From positions 1 to 64,000 of the forward strand of contig NZ_BJYL01000015.1 of the NCBI RefSeq assembly GCF_007991495.1: a stretch of 64,000 bases of DNA, in the 5' to 3' direction. The DNA comes from Sporosarcina luteola. GTDB lineage: Bacteria; Bacillota; Bacilli; Bacillales_A; Planococcaceae. Of this stretch, positions 1 to 6,336 are shown one piece after another. Below the pieces are notes generated by a model. It made no database searches. It was given only the letters and a program-made list of their open reading frames with translations, and had not been told where the DNA came from. The position numbers and the translations under genes were made by a program. Numbering within the stretch: the stretch's first letter is position 1; every line of letters begins with the position of its first letter.

Positions 1-8
1 CGTGTAAA

Positions 9-302
9 GAGTTCTCGTTAAAAGTTAAGAAGTTCTCATTGAAGTAGAAAGAGTTCTCGATAAGGGGTGAGGAGTTCTCATTGAAGTGCAGTGAGTTCTA
101 GATAAGGGGTGAGGAGTTCTCATTAAGGTGCAGTGAGTTCTCGTTAAAGGTCGAGGAGTTCTCATTGAAGTGCAGTGAGTTCTCATTGAAGGTTGAGGAG
201 TTCTCATTAAAGTGCAAAGAGTTCTCGTTAAAGGTTAAGGAGTTCTCATTGAAGTGCAAAGAGTTCTCGATAAGCATAGTAGAGTTCTCGATTCCAGTTC
301 AC
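9..302. repeat. 21-bp tandem repeat array (gagttctc family), 14 units
   Basis: Fourteen consecutive units each begin with GAGTTCTC (one reads AAGTTCTC, one GAGTTCTA) and are spaced exactly 21 bp, from 9 to 282. Two unit types tend to alternate, one continuing ATTGAAGTGCA and the other GTTAAAGGTTAAG or GATAAGGGGTGAG, giving a loose 42-bp higher order. Because 21 is a multiple of three, reading frames stay open through the array and produce repetitive pseudo-proteins; I see no ribosome binding site or codon-type substitution pattern, so I treat it as non-coding. The array may extend left of the window. Confidence 0.9.
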
Positions 303-313
303 TACTTTCGCGC

Positions 314-394
314 AAGGTCCATTCCTTCGCACGAAGGTCCATTCTTTCACGGCGAGGATCCATTCTTCTCATTCCAAGGTCCATTCTCTCTCGC
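314..394. repeat. Short repeat array with GGTCCATTC units (about 21 bp)
   Basis: Four units of the type AAGGTCCATTCN8 have their CCATTC cores at 319, 339, 360 and 381, a spacing of 20-21 bp. The core is the reverse complement of the GAATGGACC units at 37000-37092, so one family occurs twice in the window in opposite orientation. It directly follows the gagttctc array, making a composite intergenic repeat region downstream of mgsA. Confidence 0.75.
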
Positions 395-412
395 CCACAC
401 ACTGGCTCACTC

Positions 413-460
413 TAAAAACAAAAGGACTTAATCCTCTCGGGGATCAAGTCCTTTTGTTTT
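413..460 (-). terminator. Terminator of mgsA, overlapping its stop codon
   Basis: AAAGGACTT (421-429) pairs with AAGTCCTTT (446-454). On the minus strand the hairpin is followed by a T-rich run. The stem contains the last codons and the stop of mgsA, and T-rich sequence on both sides would let it work in both directions. Confidence 0.75.
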
Positions 461-859
461 GTATTTATCCGCTGTTTCACGCCATGAGAAATAACCTTTT
501 TCGACAGATTTAATCAGTAACTCAGCTGTAGCGATATTTGTCGCAAGCGGTATTCCGTACACATCACAAAGTCGCAATAATGCACTGACGTCAGGCTCAT
601 GAGGTTGGGCTGTTAATGGATCGCGGAAAAAAATGATTAAATCGAGATCGCCTGTCGCGATCATAGAACCGATCTGTTGGTCTCCGCCTAAAGGGCCCGA
701 CATCATCCGGTGGATTTGAAGGCCTGTCGCTTCCATAATGCGCGTCCCGGTCGTTCCAGTGGCATAAAGTTCATATTCGGAAAAGATGTGTTTATAAGCA
801 ATCGTGAAATTCACTAATTCATCTTTCTTCTTGTCGTGTGCAATGAGAGCAATATTCAA
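428..859 (-). CDS. mgsA: Methylglyoxal synthase
   Basis: MgsA converts dihydroxyacetone phosphate to methylglyoxal and phosphate, a bypass that relieves sugar-phosphate stress in the cytoplasm. The protein has the family hallmarks: N-terminal [11 protein letters not shown], the phosphate-binding TGTTG near residue 35, the [11 protein letters not shown] segment carrying the catalytic Asp near residue 60, and the [21 protein letters not shown] block. A GTG codon nine bases upstream (868) is in frame, but TTG at 859 is preceded by GAGAGGTG at good spacing and matches the family N terminus, giving 143 residues. It stands alone between a repeat array and a yhzD-like gene, and its own terminator overlaps its 3' end. 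Confidence 0.95.
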   Translation of the reverse strand: MNIALIAHDKKKDELVNFTIAYKHIFSEYELYATGTTGTRIMEATGLQIHRMMSGPLGGDQQIGSMIATGDLDLIIFFRDPLTAQPHEPDVSALLRLCDVYGIPLATNIATAELLIKSVEKGYFSWRETADKYKTKGLDPRED

Positions 860-934
860 TGGACGCACCTCTCTGTCGTTTCATTCAATTAAAGAGTATC
901 ACAATGACAGAAATGTAGCCAAATTTTTCACCGA

Positions 935-1120
935 TTAAACGTGAAACAGCAATAGCTTTCCGGCAGGTGATGCAAGGCGATGTGTTTGCTCAATAAGGTT
1001 TTTCTCTTCCAGCAGTGCATGACCTTTTTCTTTTGCCAACTCATCATTCTCCGCAGTAAATGTTTCCTCTGTAATCAATTCACCCGTTTTTTCGTATGCC
1101 GTCAATTTATATGTTCTCAA
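935..1120 (-). CDS. yhzD: YhzD-like small conserved protein
   Basis: About 61 residues starting RTYKLTAYEKTG and ending THRLASPAGKLLLFHV, which I recognise as the small YhzD-like family of Bacillales; its function is not known. The frame is open from an ATG at 1150, but a TATAAT box lies at 1149-1154 on the minus strand, so transcription should begin downstream of that codon. The TTG at 1120 sits nine bases after GGAAGG and gives the family length. The predicted chain is a small alpha/beta protein with no signal peptide. The identification is from memory of the family. Confidence 0.7.
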   Translation of the reverse strand: MRTYKLTAYEKTGELITEETFTAENDELAKEKGHALLEEKNLIEQTHRLASPAGKLLLFHV

Positions 1121-1206
1121 GCTGCTCATCCTTCCGTACATTTTCTCCATTATACTATGAAAACATTAGAAATGAATAGCGGTTCATTGAAGAATTAAAA
1201 ATATTT

Positions 1207-1266
1207 GTAAAGGTCCCTTGACATTCTGCATATAGTAAAGTAACCTTTACGTAAAGCGACCTTTAC
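1207..1266 (+). promoter_or_regulatory. Promoter with two abutting 16-bp palindromic operators
   Basis: TTGACA at 1218-1223 is a strong -35 box; the -10 expected near 1241 is weak. Two perfect-arm palindromes GTAAAG-N4-CTTTAC lie side by side at 1235-1250 and 1251-1266, and a GTAAAGGT half site sits at 1207-1214. The sites cover the -10 and start region, immediately upstream of the XRE regulator gene, which suggests autorepression by that regulator. Confidence 0.75.
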
Positions 1267-1287
1267 AATGAAAGGGGGAGCATTTAA

Positions 1288-1485
1288 CTGGAAAACTTGA
1301 TTAAGGAAATGCGGACCGCTATGGGATTGACGCAGGATGACCTTGCAGAGAAATTGGAAGTCTCAAGGCAGACGATCATTTCTCTCGAAAAGGGAAGGTA
1401 TAATCCCTCTTTGACTTTAGCATTTAAAATCGCAAAGCTCTTTAATTGCCGTATTGAGGATGTCTTTAAACCAGAGGAGGAGTAA
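1288..1485 (+). CDS. XRE-family transcriptional regulator (short, HTH only)
   Basis: A 62-65 residue Cro/C1-type DNA-binding protein that is essentially one helix-turn-helix domain: GLTQDDLAEKLEVSRQTIISLEKGRYNPSLTLAFKIAKLFN. The start is unusual. AAAGGGGGAG at 1271-1280 is seven bases from a CTG at 1288 and sixteen from an in-frame TTG at 1297, so the protein starts either MENLIKEMR or MIKEMR; I favour 1288 on spacing. It leads a cluster with two small membrane proteins and perhaps the yhaQP transporter. Double palindromes in its promoter point to autoregulation. Such regulator plus DUF2178/DUF3796-like modules are common in Bacillales, but the signal sensed is unknown. Confidence 0.85.
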   Translation: MENLIKEMRTAMGLTQDDLAEKLEVSRQTIISLEKGRYNPSLTLAFKIAKLFNCRIEDVFKPEEE

Positions 1486-1487
1486 AT

Positions 1488-1799
1488 ATGTACGAAGGAT
1501 TTGATATATGGGCTTTTCTACTAGGCTTGCCATCTGGATTAGCCATATGGGCAATCGTTTGGTATTTTGTAAGGAAAAAAGGCAAGAAGGAGCGAATGTT
1601 TGATGAAAGGTATACAAATCTCCATCGACACGCGAGATCAATTTCGTGGAAGGTAATGACTGGCGCGATTTTAATTGCCTGGCTCATCGTCATGATTGTG
1701 GAAGGGGCAAAACTGGCATTTTTTATCCTTACTGCGTTATGGGTCATTCATATGCTTTCATGGTTGATTGGCGCAGCGATTGTCAACAAACATCATTAA
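1488..1799 (+). CDS. Small membrane protein, DUF2178/DUF3796-like
   Basis: 103 residues with three predicted membrane segments (about 7-27, 53-73 and 76-97) and a cytoplasmic loop KKGKKERMFDERYTNLHRHARSISW after the first. The FDERY...AR loop resembles the DUF2178/DUF3796 type of membrane protein that accompanies short XRE regulators. It starts two bases after the regulator stop, with GAGGAGG just upstream, so the two are translationally linked. It is paralogous to the next gene. The function is unknown; an accessory or partner role for the regulator is inferred from context only. Confidence 0.75.
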   Translation: MYEGFDIWAFLLGLPSGLAIWAIVWYFVRKKGKKERMFDERYTNLHRHARSISWKVMTGAILIAWLIVMIVEGAKLAFFILTALWVIHMLSWLIGAAIVNKHH

Positions 1800-1817
1800 T
1801 AAGAAAGGCGGGGAACT

Positions 1818-2120
1818 ATGATTCCATCCATTGAAAGTTTAGCAGGATTTATTACAGGTGCGGGGGTCGTGTTGCTGATCGCTTTCCTTTATTTCAAAAA
1901 GGGAAAGAAAGAACGCCGCTTTGATGAAAGATATCAGGAGGTTCACGAAAAAGCGAGAACTGTGTCATGGTCAATTACACTTATTACGCTTATGCTGATG
2001 TGGGTAGGAGCACTTATTTTCGAAGGTCCGAAATTGGCCTATCTCCTTCTGTCATCTGCATATGGAGTGATGCTCATTTCATATGGTGTCGGGGCTATGA
2101 TTTATAACAAGCGAATTTAA
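1818..2120 (+). CDS. Small membrane protein, paralogue of the preceding gene
   Basis: 100 residues with the same plan as its neighbour: a membrane segment (about 6-26), the loop KKGKKERRFDERYQEVHEKARTVSW, then two further segments ending GVGAMIYNKRI. Residue-level similarity over the whole length shows a tandem duplication. It has its own site (AAAGGCGGGG before ATG). It is 60 bases upstream of the yhaQ-like ATPase and could be co-transcribed with it. Function unknown. Confidence 0.75.
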   Translation: MIPSIESLAGFITGAGVVLLIAFLYFKKGKKERRFDERYQEVHEKARTVSWSITLITLMLMWVGALIFEGPKLAYLLLSSAYGVMLISYGVGAMIYNKRI

Positions 2121-2183
2121 TGAAACTAATTATCTCGTAAGCACGTAGTAAAAACTAGTAGGAAAAGGGAAGGGAGATACATG

Positions 2184-3083
2184 ATGGCTTTACAACTTGA
2201 GAACGTTACAAAGCGGTTTGGTGACTTTACGGCCGTGGATGATTTAACTCTTTCAATTGAGGAAGGGACGATGTATGGCTTCTTAGGGGCAAATGGGGCG
2301 GGTAAGACGACGACGTTTCGGATGATTTTGGGTCTATTGAATGCGAATGAAGGGCAAATCGCTTGGAATGGCAAAACGATTTCATACTCGACAAGTCCTG
2401 AAATCGGTTATCTACCGGAGGAGCGGGGCCTTTATCCAAAAATGAAAGTCGAGGAACAGCTCATTTTCCTTGGGGAATTAAGAGGCATGAAAAAAGCGGA
2501 TGCGAAAAAGGCGATTGGGTATTGGTTGGATCGATTCGAAGTGCCGCAGTATTTGAATAAAAGAGTGGAAGAGTTGTCGAAAGGGAACCAGCAGAAGATC
2601 CAAGTGATTGCCGCCCTAATGCATGATCCAAAACTTTTAATTCTTGACGAACCGTTCTCAGGTCTCGATCCGGTGAATGTCGAAATGCTGAAAAGGGCAA
2701 TTATCGATTTTAGAAATACGGGGGCGACGATCATTTTCTCCAGTCACCGGATGGATCATGTAGAAGAGTTATGTGAGCAGCTGAGCATCATTCATAAGGG
2801 TCAACAAATTGTAAAAGGGTCGCTTCGAGAAGTGAAGCGTTCATTCGGAAGGCAAAATGTACGTATCCGATCTGATCATGATTTGACGAAGTTGGATCAT
2901 ATTTTAGGAGTCAAATCGGTTTCCCATTCAGTCGAGGGCGCGGTCTTCCAAATTGAAGAGGAAGACGTAGCAAACGAACTTCTGACGGCTGCATTGCAGG
3001 AAGGACCAATTCGACATTTTGAGATCGAAGAGCCTTCCCTGCAAGATATATTTATTGCAAAGGTGGGGAAAGAACATGCGTGA
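2184..3083 (+). CDS. yhaQ: ABC transporter ATP-binding protein YhaQ-like
   Basis: Cytoplasmic ATPase of an ABC-2 type exporter. Visible motifs: Walker A GANGAGKTT near residue 35, Q-loop region PEIGYLPEERGLYP, signature LSKGNQQK, Walker B KLLILDEPFSGLDP and switch histidine SSHRMDH, followed by a DUF4162-type C-terminal domain (about 215-298). Gene order (yhaQ-yhaP-yhaO-yhaN-yhaM-prsA) follows B. subtilis, where yhaQP is NatAB-like; substrate unknown. Tandem ATG codons at 2181 and 2184 are both possible; AGGGAG is better spaced from 2184. It overlaps the permease gene by eight bases. Confidence 0.9.
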   Translation: MALQLENVTKRFGDFTAVDDLTLSIEEGTMYGFLGANGAGKTTTFRMILGLLNANEGQIAWNGKTISYSTSPEIGYLPEERGLYPKMKVEEQLIFLGELRGMKKADAKKAIGYWLDRFEVPQYLNKRVEELSKGNQQKIQVIAALMHDPKLLILDEPFSGLDPVNVEMLKRAIIDFRNTGATIIFSSHRMDHVEELCEQLSIIHKGQQIVKGSLREVKRSFGRQNVRIRSDHDLTKLDHILGVKSVSHSVEGAVFQIEEEDVANELLTAALQEGPIRHFEIEEPSLQDIFIAKVGKEHA

Positions 3084-4335
3084 GTTTTGGATTATCTTCA
3101 AACAAGCTTTTACATCAAAGGCGAAGGCGAAATCTTTCATCATTACGACGCTCATTATGATGGTGGCCATTTTCCTGCTTGCAAATATATCGAAAATAAT
3201 AGACACGGTGCAAGATATGACAGGCGGGGAAGAGGAAGAAGTCCTTCATGTTGTGGATACTAGCGGCGTTCTGATTGACCCGTTGCGGGCACAGCTGGAA
3301 ACCGAAGAGAGTGGGATTGTCGTCAAAGCAACCGAGGAATCTGAACAGGAACTTACTGATAAAGTAACGTCCGAGGACATCGATTCATTCTTGACGTTAT
3401 CTGTGGATGAGCAAGGTACGATTCATGCTAATTATACTACGATGAGTATGATGGATTTTAGCTTACCGGGACGCATCCAGGACGCACTTCAATCCATCCA
3501 GACAGAAATGAAAGCGAATGAATTGTCTTTATCCGGAGCGCAAGTGCAGACATTGTTCACACCGATTCAATTTGAACAGCAAAATATATCGCCTTCTGCT
3601 AAGTCGGAAGAAGAGCTGAACACAGCCCGGGTACTTGTGTATGTACTGATGTTCGTCATTTATTTCTCTGTTATCATGTATTCAAGCATGATCGCAATGG
3701 ATGTCGCAAATGAAAAATCTTCAAGAGTAATGGAAATCCTTATCTCAAGCGTTTCCCCTGTGAAGCATATGTTTGCGAAAGTTCTCGGGGTTGGGTCTTT
3801 GGGGATTTTGCAAATTATTATTTATGGCATTACAGGATTCATCGCCTTTAAAACGTCAGCAACCGAAATTCCAGGAGGGTTTTCCGACTTCTTCAGTTTG
3901 AAGGATGTCAGTCCGAGCACCCTCGTCTATGCAGCAGTTTTCTTCGTGCTAGGATTCTTCCTATATGCGACACTCGCGGCATTGCTAGGGTCATTGGTCA
4001 GTAGAACAGAAGATGTCCAACAGATGATTATGCCGATGACATTGCTGATCGTGGCGGCATTTATCATCGCTGCAACAGGGTTGGGCAATCCGGAAATCGG
4101 TTATTTGAAATACGCATCGTATTTCCCATTCTTCACACCGCTTGTCATGTTCTTGCGGGTAGGGTTGCTCGATTTGCCAATGTGGGAACCGTTGCTATCA
4201 ATCGCCATCATGCTTGCGACAATCTTCATTCTCGGCTGGTTCGGAGCAAGAGTGTATCGTGGAGGCGTTCTCATGTATGGACCTTCGCGTTCGTTGAAAG
4301 ATATTAAGAAAGCAATTCAGTTAGGGAAGGAATAA
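3076..4335 (+). CDS. yhaP: ABC transporter permease YhaP-like
   Basis: Membrane subunit pairing with YhaQ, 419 residues. The plan is that of ABC-2 exporters of the NatB type: one N-terminal membrane segment (about 20-38), a large extracytoplasmic domain (about 40-200), then five or six membrane segments to the end. The conserved VANEKSSRVMEILISSVSP stretch precedes the second segment. The open frame extends upstream to 3019, but the ATG at 3076 has GGTGGGG upstream, overlaps the yhaQ stop as ATGCGTGA and gives the expected N terminus MREFWIIFKQAF. A strong terminator follows. Confidence 0.9.
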   Translation: MREFWIIFKQAFTSKAKAKSFIITTLIMMVAIFLLANISKIIDTVQDMTGGEEEEVLHVVDTSGVLIDPLRAQLETEESGIVVKATEESEQELTDKVTSEDIDSFLTLSVDEQGTIHANYTTMSMMDFSLPGRIQDALQSIQTEMKANELSLSGAQVQTLFTPIQFEQQNISPSAKSEEELNTARVLVYVLMFVIYFSVIMYSSMIAMDVANEKSSRVMEILISSVSPVKHMFAKVLGVGSLGILQIIIYGITGFIAFKTSATEIPGGFSDFFSLKDVSPSTLVYAAVFFVLGFFLYATLAALLGSLVSRTEDVQQMIMPMTLLIVAAFIIAATGLGNPEIGYLKYASYFPFFTPLVMFLRVGLLDLPMWEPLLSIAIMLATIFILGWFGARVYRGGVLMYGPSRSLKDIKKAIQLGKE

Positions 4336-4343
4336 AAAGCTGG

Positions 4344-4390
4344 AGCTGTCCGGAAAGTCAGTGCATACTGATTTTCCGAACAGCTTTTTT
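4344..4390 (+). terminator. Strong terminator after yhaP
   Basis: A long hairpin pairs AGCTGT-CGGAAA-TCAGT with ACTGA-TTTCCG-ACAGCT around a GCAT loop (4344-4385), followed by T5. It closes the yhaQP transcript before the 52-bp repeat array. Confidence 0.9.
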
Positions 4391-4392
4391 CT

Positions 4393-4860
4393 TTATTGTC
4401 CCGCGAACCGGCAAGATCGGCATGACAGTCAATTAAACGTCACTTATTGTCCCGTCCGCGTGAAAATTAATCCCTCGCGGTCAATTAAACGTCTCTTAAA
4501 GTCCTGTCCACGAGAAAAATAAGCTCCCGCGGTCAATTAAACGTCACTTAAAGTCCCGTCCACGAGAAAAATAGCCACCCGCGGTCAATTAAACGTCACT
4601 TAAAGTCCCGTCCACGAGAAAAATAAGCTCCCGCAGTCAATTAAACGTCTCTTAATATCCCGTCCACGTGAAAAATAAGCTCCCGCGGTCAATTAAACGT
4701 CTCTTAAAGTCCCGTCCACGTGAAAAATAAGCTGTCGCGGTCAATTAAACGTCACTTAAAGTCCCGTCGGCGTGAAAAATAGCCTCCCGCGGTCAATTAA
4801 ACCGCTCTTAAAGTCCCGTCCGCGATAAAAATAAGCTCCGACTGTCATTTAACAGCCCCA
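4393..4860. repeat. 52-bp tandem repeat array, 8 full units
   Basis: Units begin TCAATTAAAC at 4429, 4481, 4533, 4585, 4637, 4689, 4741 and 4793, exactly 52 bp apart, with partial units before 4429 and at 4845. Units differ by a few substitutions and no indels. Each unit also shows a subperiod of 10-11 bp (TCAATTAAACG then TCACTTAAAG then TCCCGTCCACG). This fills the 600-bp gap between yhaP and yhaO. There are no unique spacers and no cas genes, so it is not CRISPR. Confidence 0.95.
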
Positions 4861-4936
4861 GCTTATCTATGGTGTTTTTCCCCTTTACATATGGTAAAAT
4901 TAGAACAAATATTCGTTAGGGAAGGGGGTTGTTGTT

Positions 4937-6148
4937 TTGTCATCCATCCGATTTATACATGCTGCGGATTTGCACTTGGATAGCCCTTTCAAAGGATTGA
5001 CTGGACTATCGCCCGCTCGTTTGAATGAATTGCGTGAAAGCACATTTACAGCATTTGACCGACTTATCAGATACGCTTTGAAGTCACATCCGGATTTCGT
5101 GTTGATCGTCGGGGATTTGTATGATGGCGAGGACCGGAGCTTGCGTGCCCAACGAAAGTTCCAAGAGGGAATGGAAAAACTGGCTGAAGCCGAAATTCCT
5201 GTATACATCACTTATGGGAACCATGATCATGTAAGTGGGAGCTGGACAAAGTTTGAGCTGCCTGGAAATGTGTTTGAATTCAAAGAGCATGTCGAAGACG
5301 TTTCGTTGACGGTAAGGGGTCAAGAAGTCGTGCTGCATGGCTTCAGTTATCCTAAAAGGCATGTCCGTGAAAGAATGATCACTCATTTCCCGACCGCCTC
5401 GGATCAGCAGTCCTATCATATCGGATTGTTGCACGGCAGTGTTGCCGGGGACGAATCGCATGCCGTCTATGCGCCTTTCACGATTGATGAACTTCAGTCG
5501 AAGCATTATCATTATTGGGCGCTTGGCCATATCCATAAACGTCAGCAGCTTAGCGAAAATCCACCGGTTGTTTATCCGGGAAATATTCAAGGCCGTCACC
5601 GGAATGAATCAGGGGAAAAAGGATTTTATGAAGTGGAATTGAGTAATTCAGAAACAGTTCTTTCCTTCATACCGACATCTGCCGTTCATTTTGGTCGGAT
5701 TCAACTACAGTGCAACGGCATCCATCATGCGAATGAATGGATAACGCTTTGTGAAGAGGCGCTTGATTCGTTTGTCGAGGAAAACGGGCCATCCATTATT
5801 GACTTGGAAATGCATATGACTGATGCAGAAACAGTTGCTTTCTTCGCACAACAGCCAGACGACGCATGGTTGGAAACAATCCGTGAAGTGACAGCGGGCA
5901 AGGAGCCGTTCGTTTTTGTTCACCGATTGGTGACTGTTGGGAACGTGCGCCAGGAAAATACGAATAACGTGCTGATCGAATCGGTGTTAAACCAAGTGGA
6001 CAGCTGGTCGACCGACGAATGGATACATGTGCTCGACGACCTGTACGGACATGTTCGAACGGTCAGATACCTTGATGCATTGACGGAAGACGATATTTCA
6101 GAGTTGAAAAAAGACGCAGAACGGCTTTTATTAAATGAAATGCTATAA
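4937..6148 (+). CDS. yhaO: Metallophosphoesterase nuclease YhaO (SbcD-like)
   Basis: 403-residue protein of the Mre11/SbcD calcineurin-like phosphoesterase group. Metal-binding motifs are visible in order: AADLHLDSPF (about 10), VGDLYDG (about 56), YGNHDH (about 94), LLHGS (about 166) and ALGHIHKRQ (about 194). The C-terminal half would form capping and partner-binding domains. TTG at 4937 is preceded by GAAGGGGGTTG and gives MSSIRFIHAADLHLD. It is followed by the SbcC-like yhaN, and the pair probably forms a DNA end-processing complex, by analogy with Mre11-Rad50. A palindromic repeat element separates the two genes. Confidence 0.92.
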   Translation: MSSIRFIHAADLHLDSPFKGLTGLSPARLNELRESTFTAFDRLIRYALKSHPDFVLIVGDLYDGEDRSLRAQRKFQEGMEKLAEAEIPVYITYGNHDHVSGSWTKFELPGNVFEFKEHVEDVSLTVRGQEVVLHGFSYPKRHVRERMITHFPTASDQQSYHIGLLHGSVAGDESHAVYAPFTIDELQSKHYHYWALGHIHKRQQLSENPPVVYPGNIQGRHRNESGEKGFYEVELSNSETVLSFIPTSAVHFGRIQLQCNGIHHANEWITLCEEALDSFVEENGPSIIDLEMHMTDAETVAFFAQQPDDAWLETIREVTAGKEPFVFVHRLVTVGNVRQENTNNVLIESVLNQVDSWSTDEWIHVLDDLYGHVRTVRYLDALTEDDISELKKDAERLLLNEML

Positions 6149-6165
6149 GTTTCATATTTACTTTA

Positions 6166-6300
6166 GGATTGTAGCGGAAGGCGGCGACTCTTGGGGGATC
6201 AGCGGGAAAGGTGAGACCCCGCAGTGGAGCGAAGCGACCGAGGAGGCTCACCTCCTGCCCCCCGGAAAGCGTCCGCCTGAAGCGGAAATCCGGGTTACAA
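6166..6300. repeat. Dispersed palindromic element of about 130 bp (copy 1)
   Basis: GC-rich element starting GATTGTAGCGGAAGGCGGCGACTC and ending GGAAAGCGTCCGCC then AGCGGAAATCC. AGGCGG near the left end pairs with CCGCCT near the right end, and internal arms (GTGAG/CTCAC) also pair, so its RNA would fold strongly. A second copy with the same ends lies at 43198-43325. It sits between yhaO and yhaN within a co-directional cluster, so it would be transcribed. Similar elements are widespread in Bacillaceae genomes as far as I know. Confidence 0.75.
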
Positions 6301-6336
6301 TGCCTTAATACACACATTTCGAAATGAGGTGAACAT

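Noticed and set aside
25..431. Repetitive proteins encoded on either strand of the 21-bp array
   Set aside because: Frames stay open only because 21 is a multiple of three. No ribosome binding site, and substitutions show no third-position bias.
3019..3075. Upstream extension of yhaP
   Set aside because: The extra 19 residues overlap yhaQ, lack a ribosome binding site and do not fit the family N terminus.
4393..4860. CRISPR array
   Set aside because: The whole 52-bp unit repeats; there are no unique spacers and no cas genes nearby.
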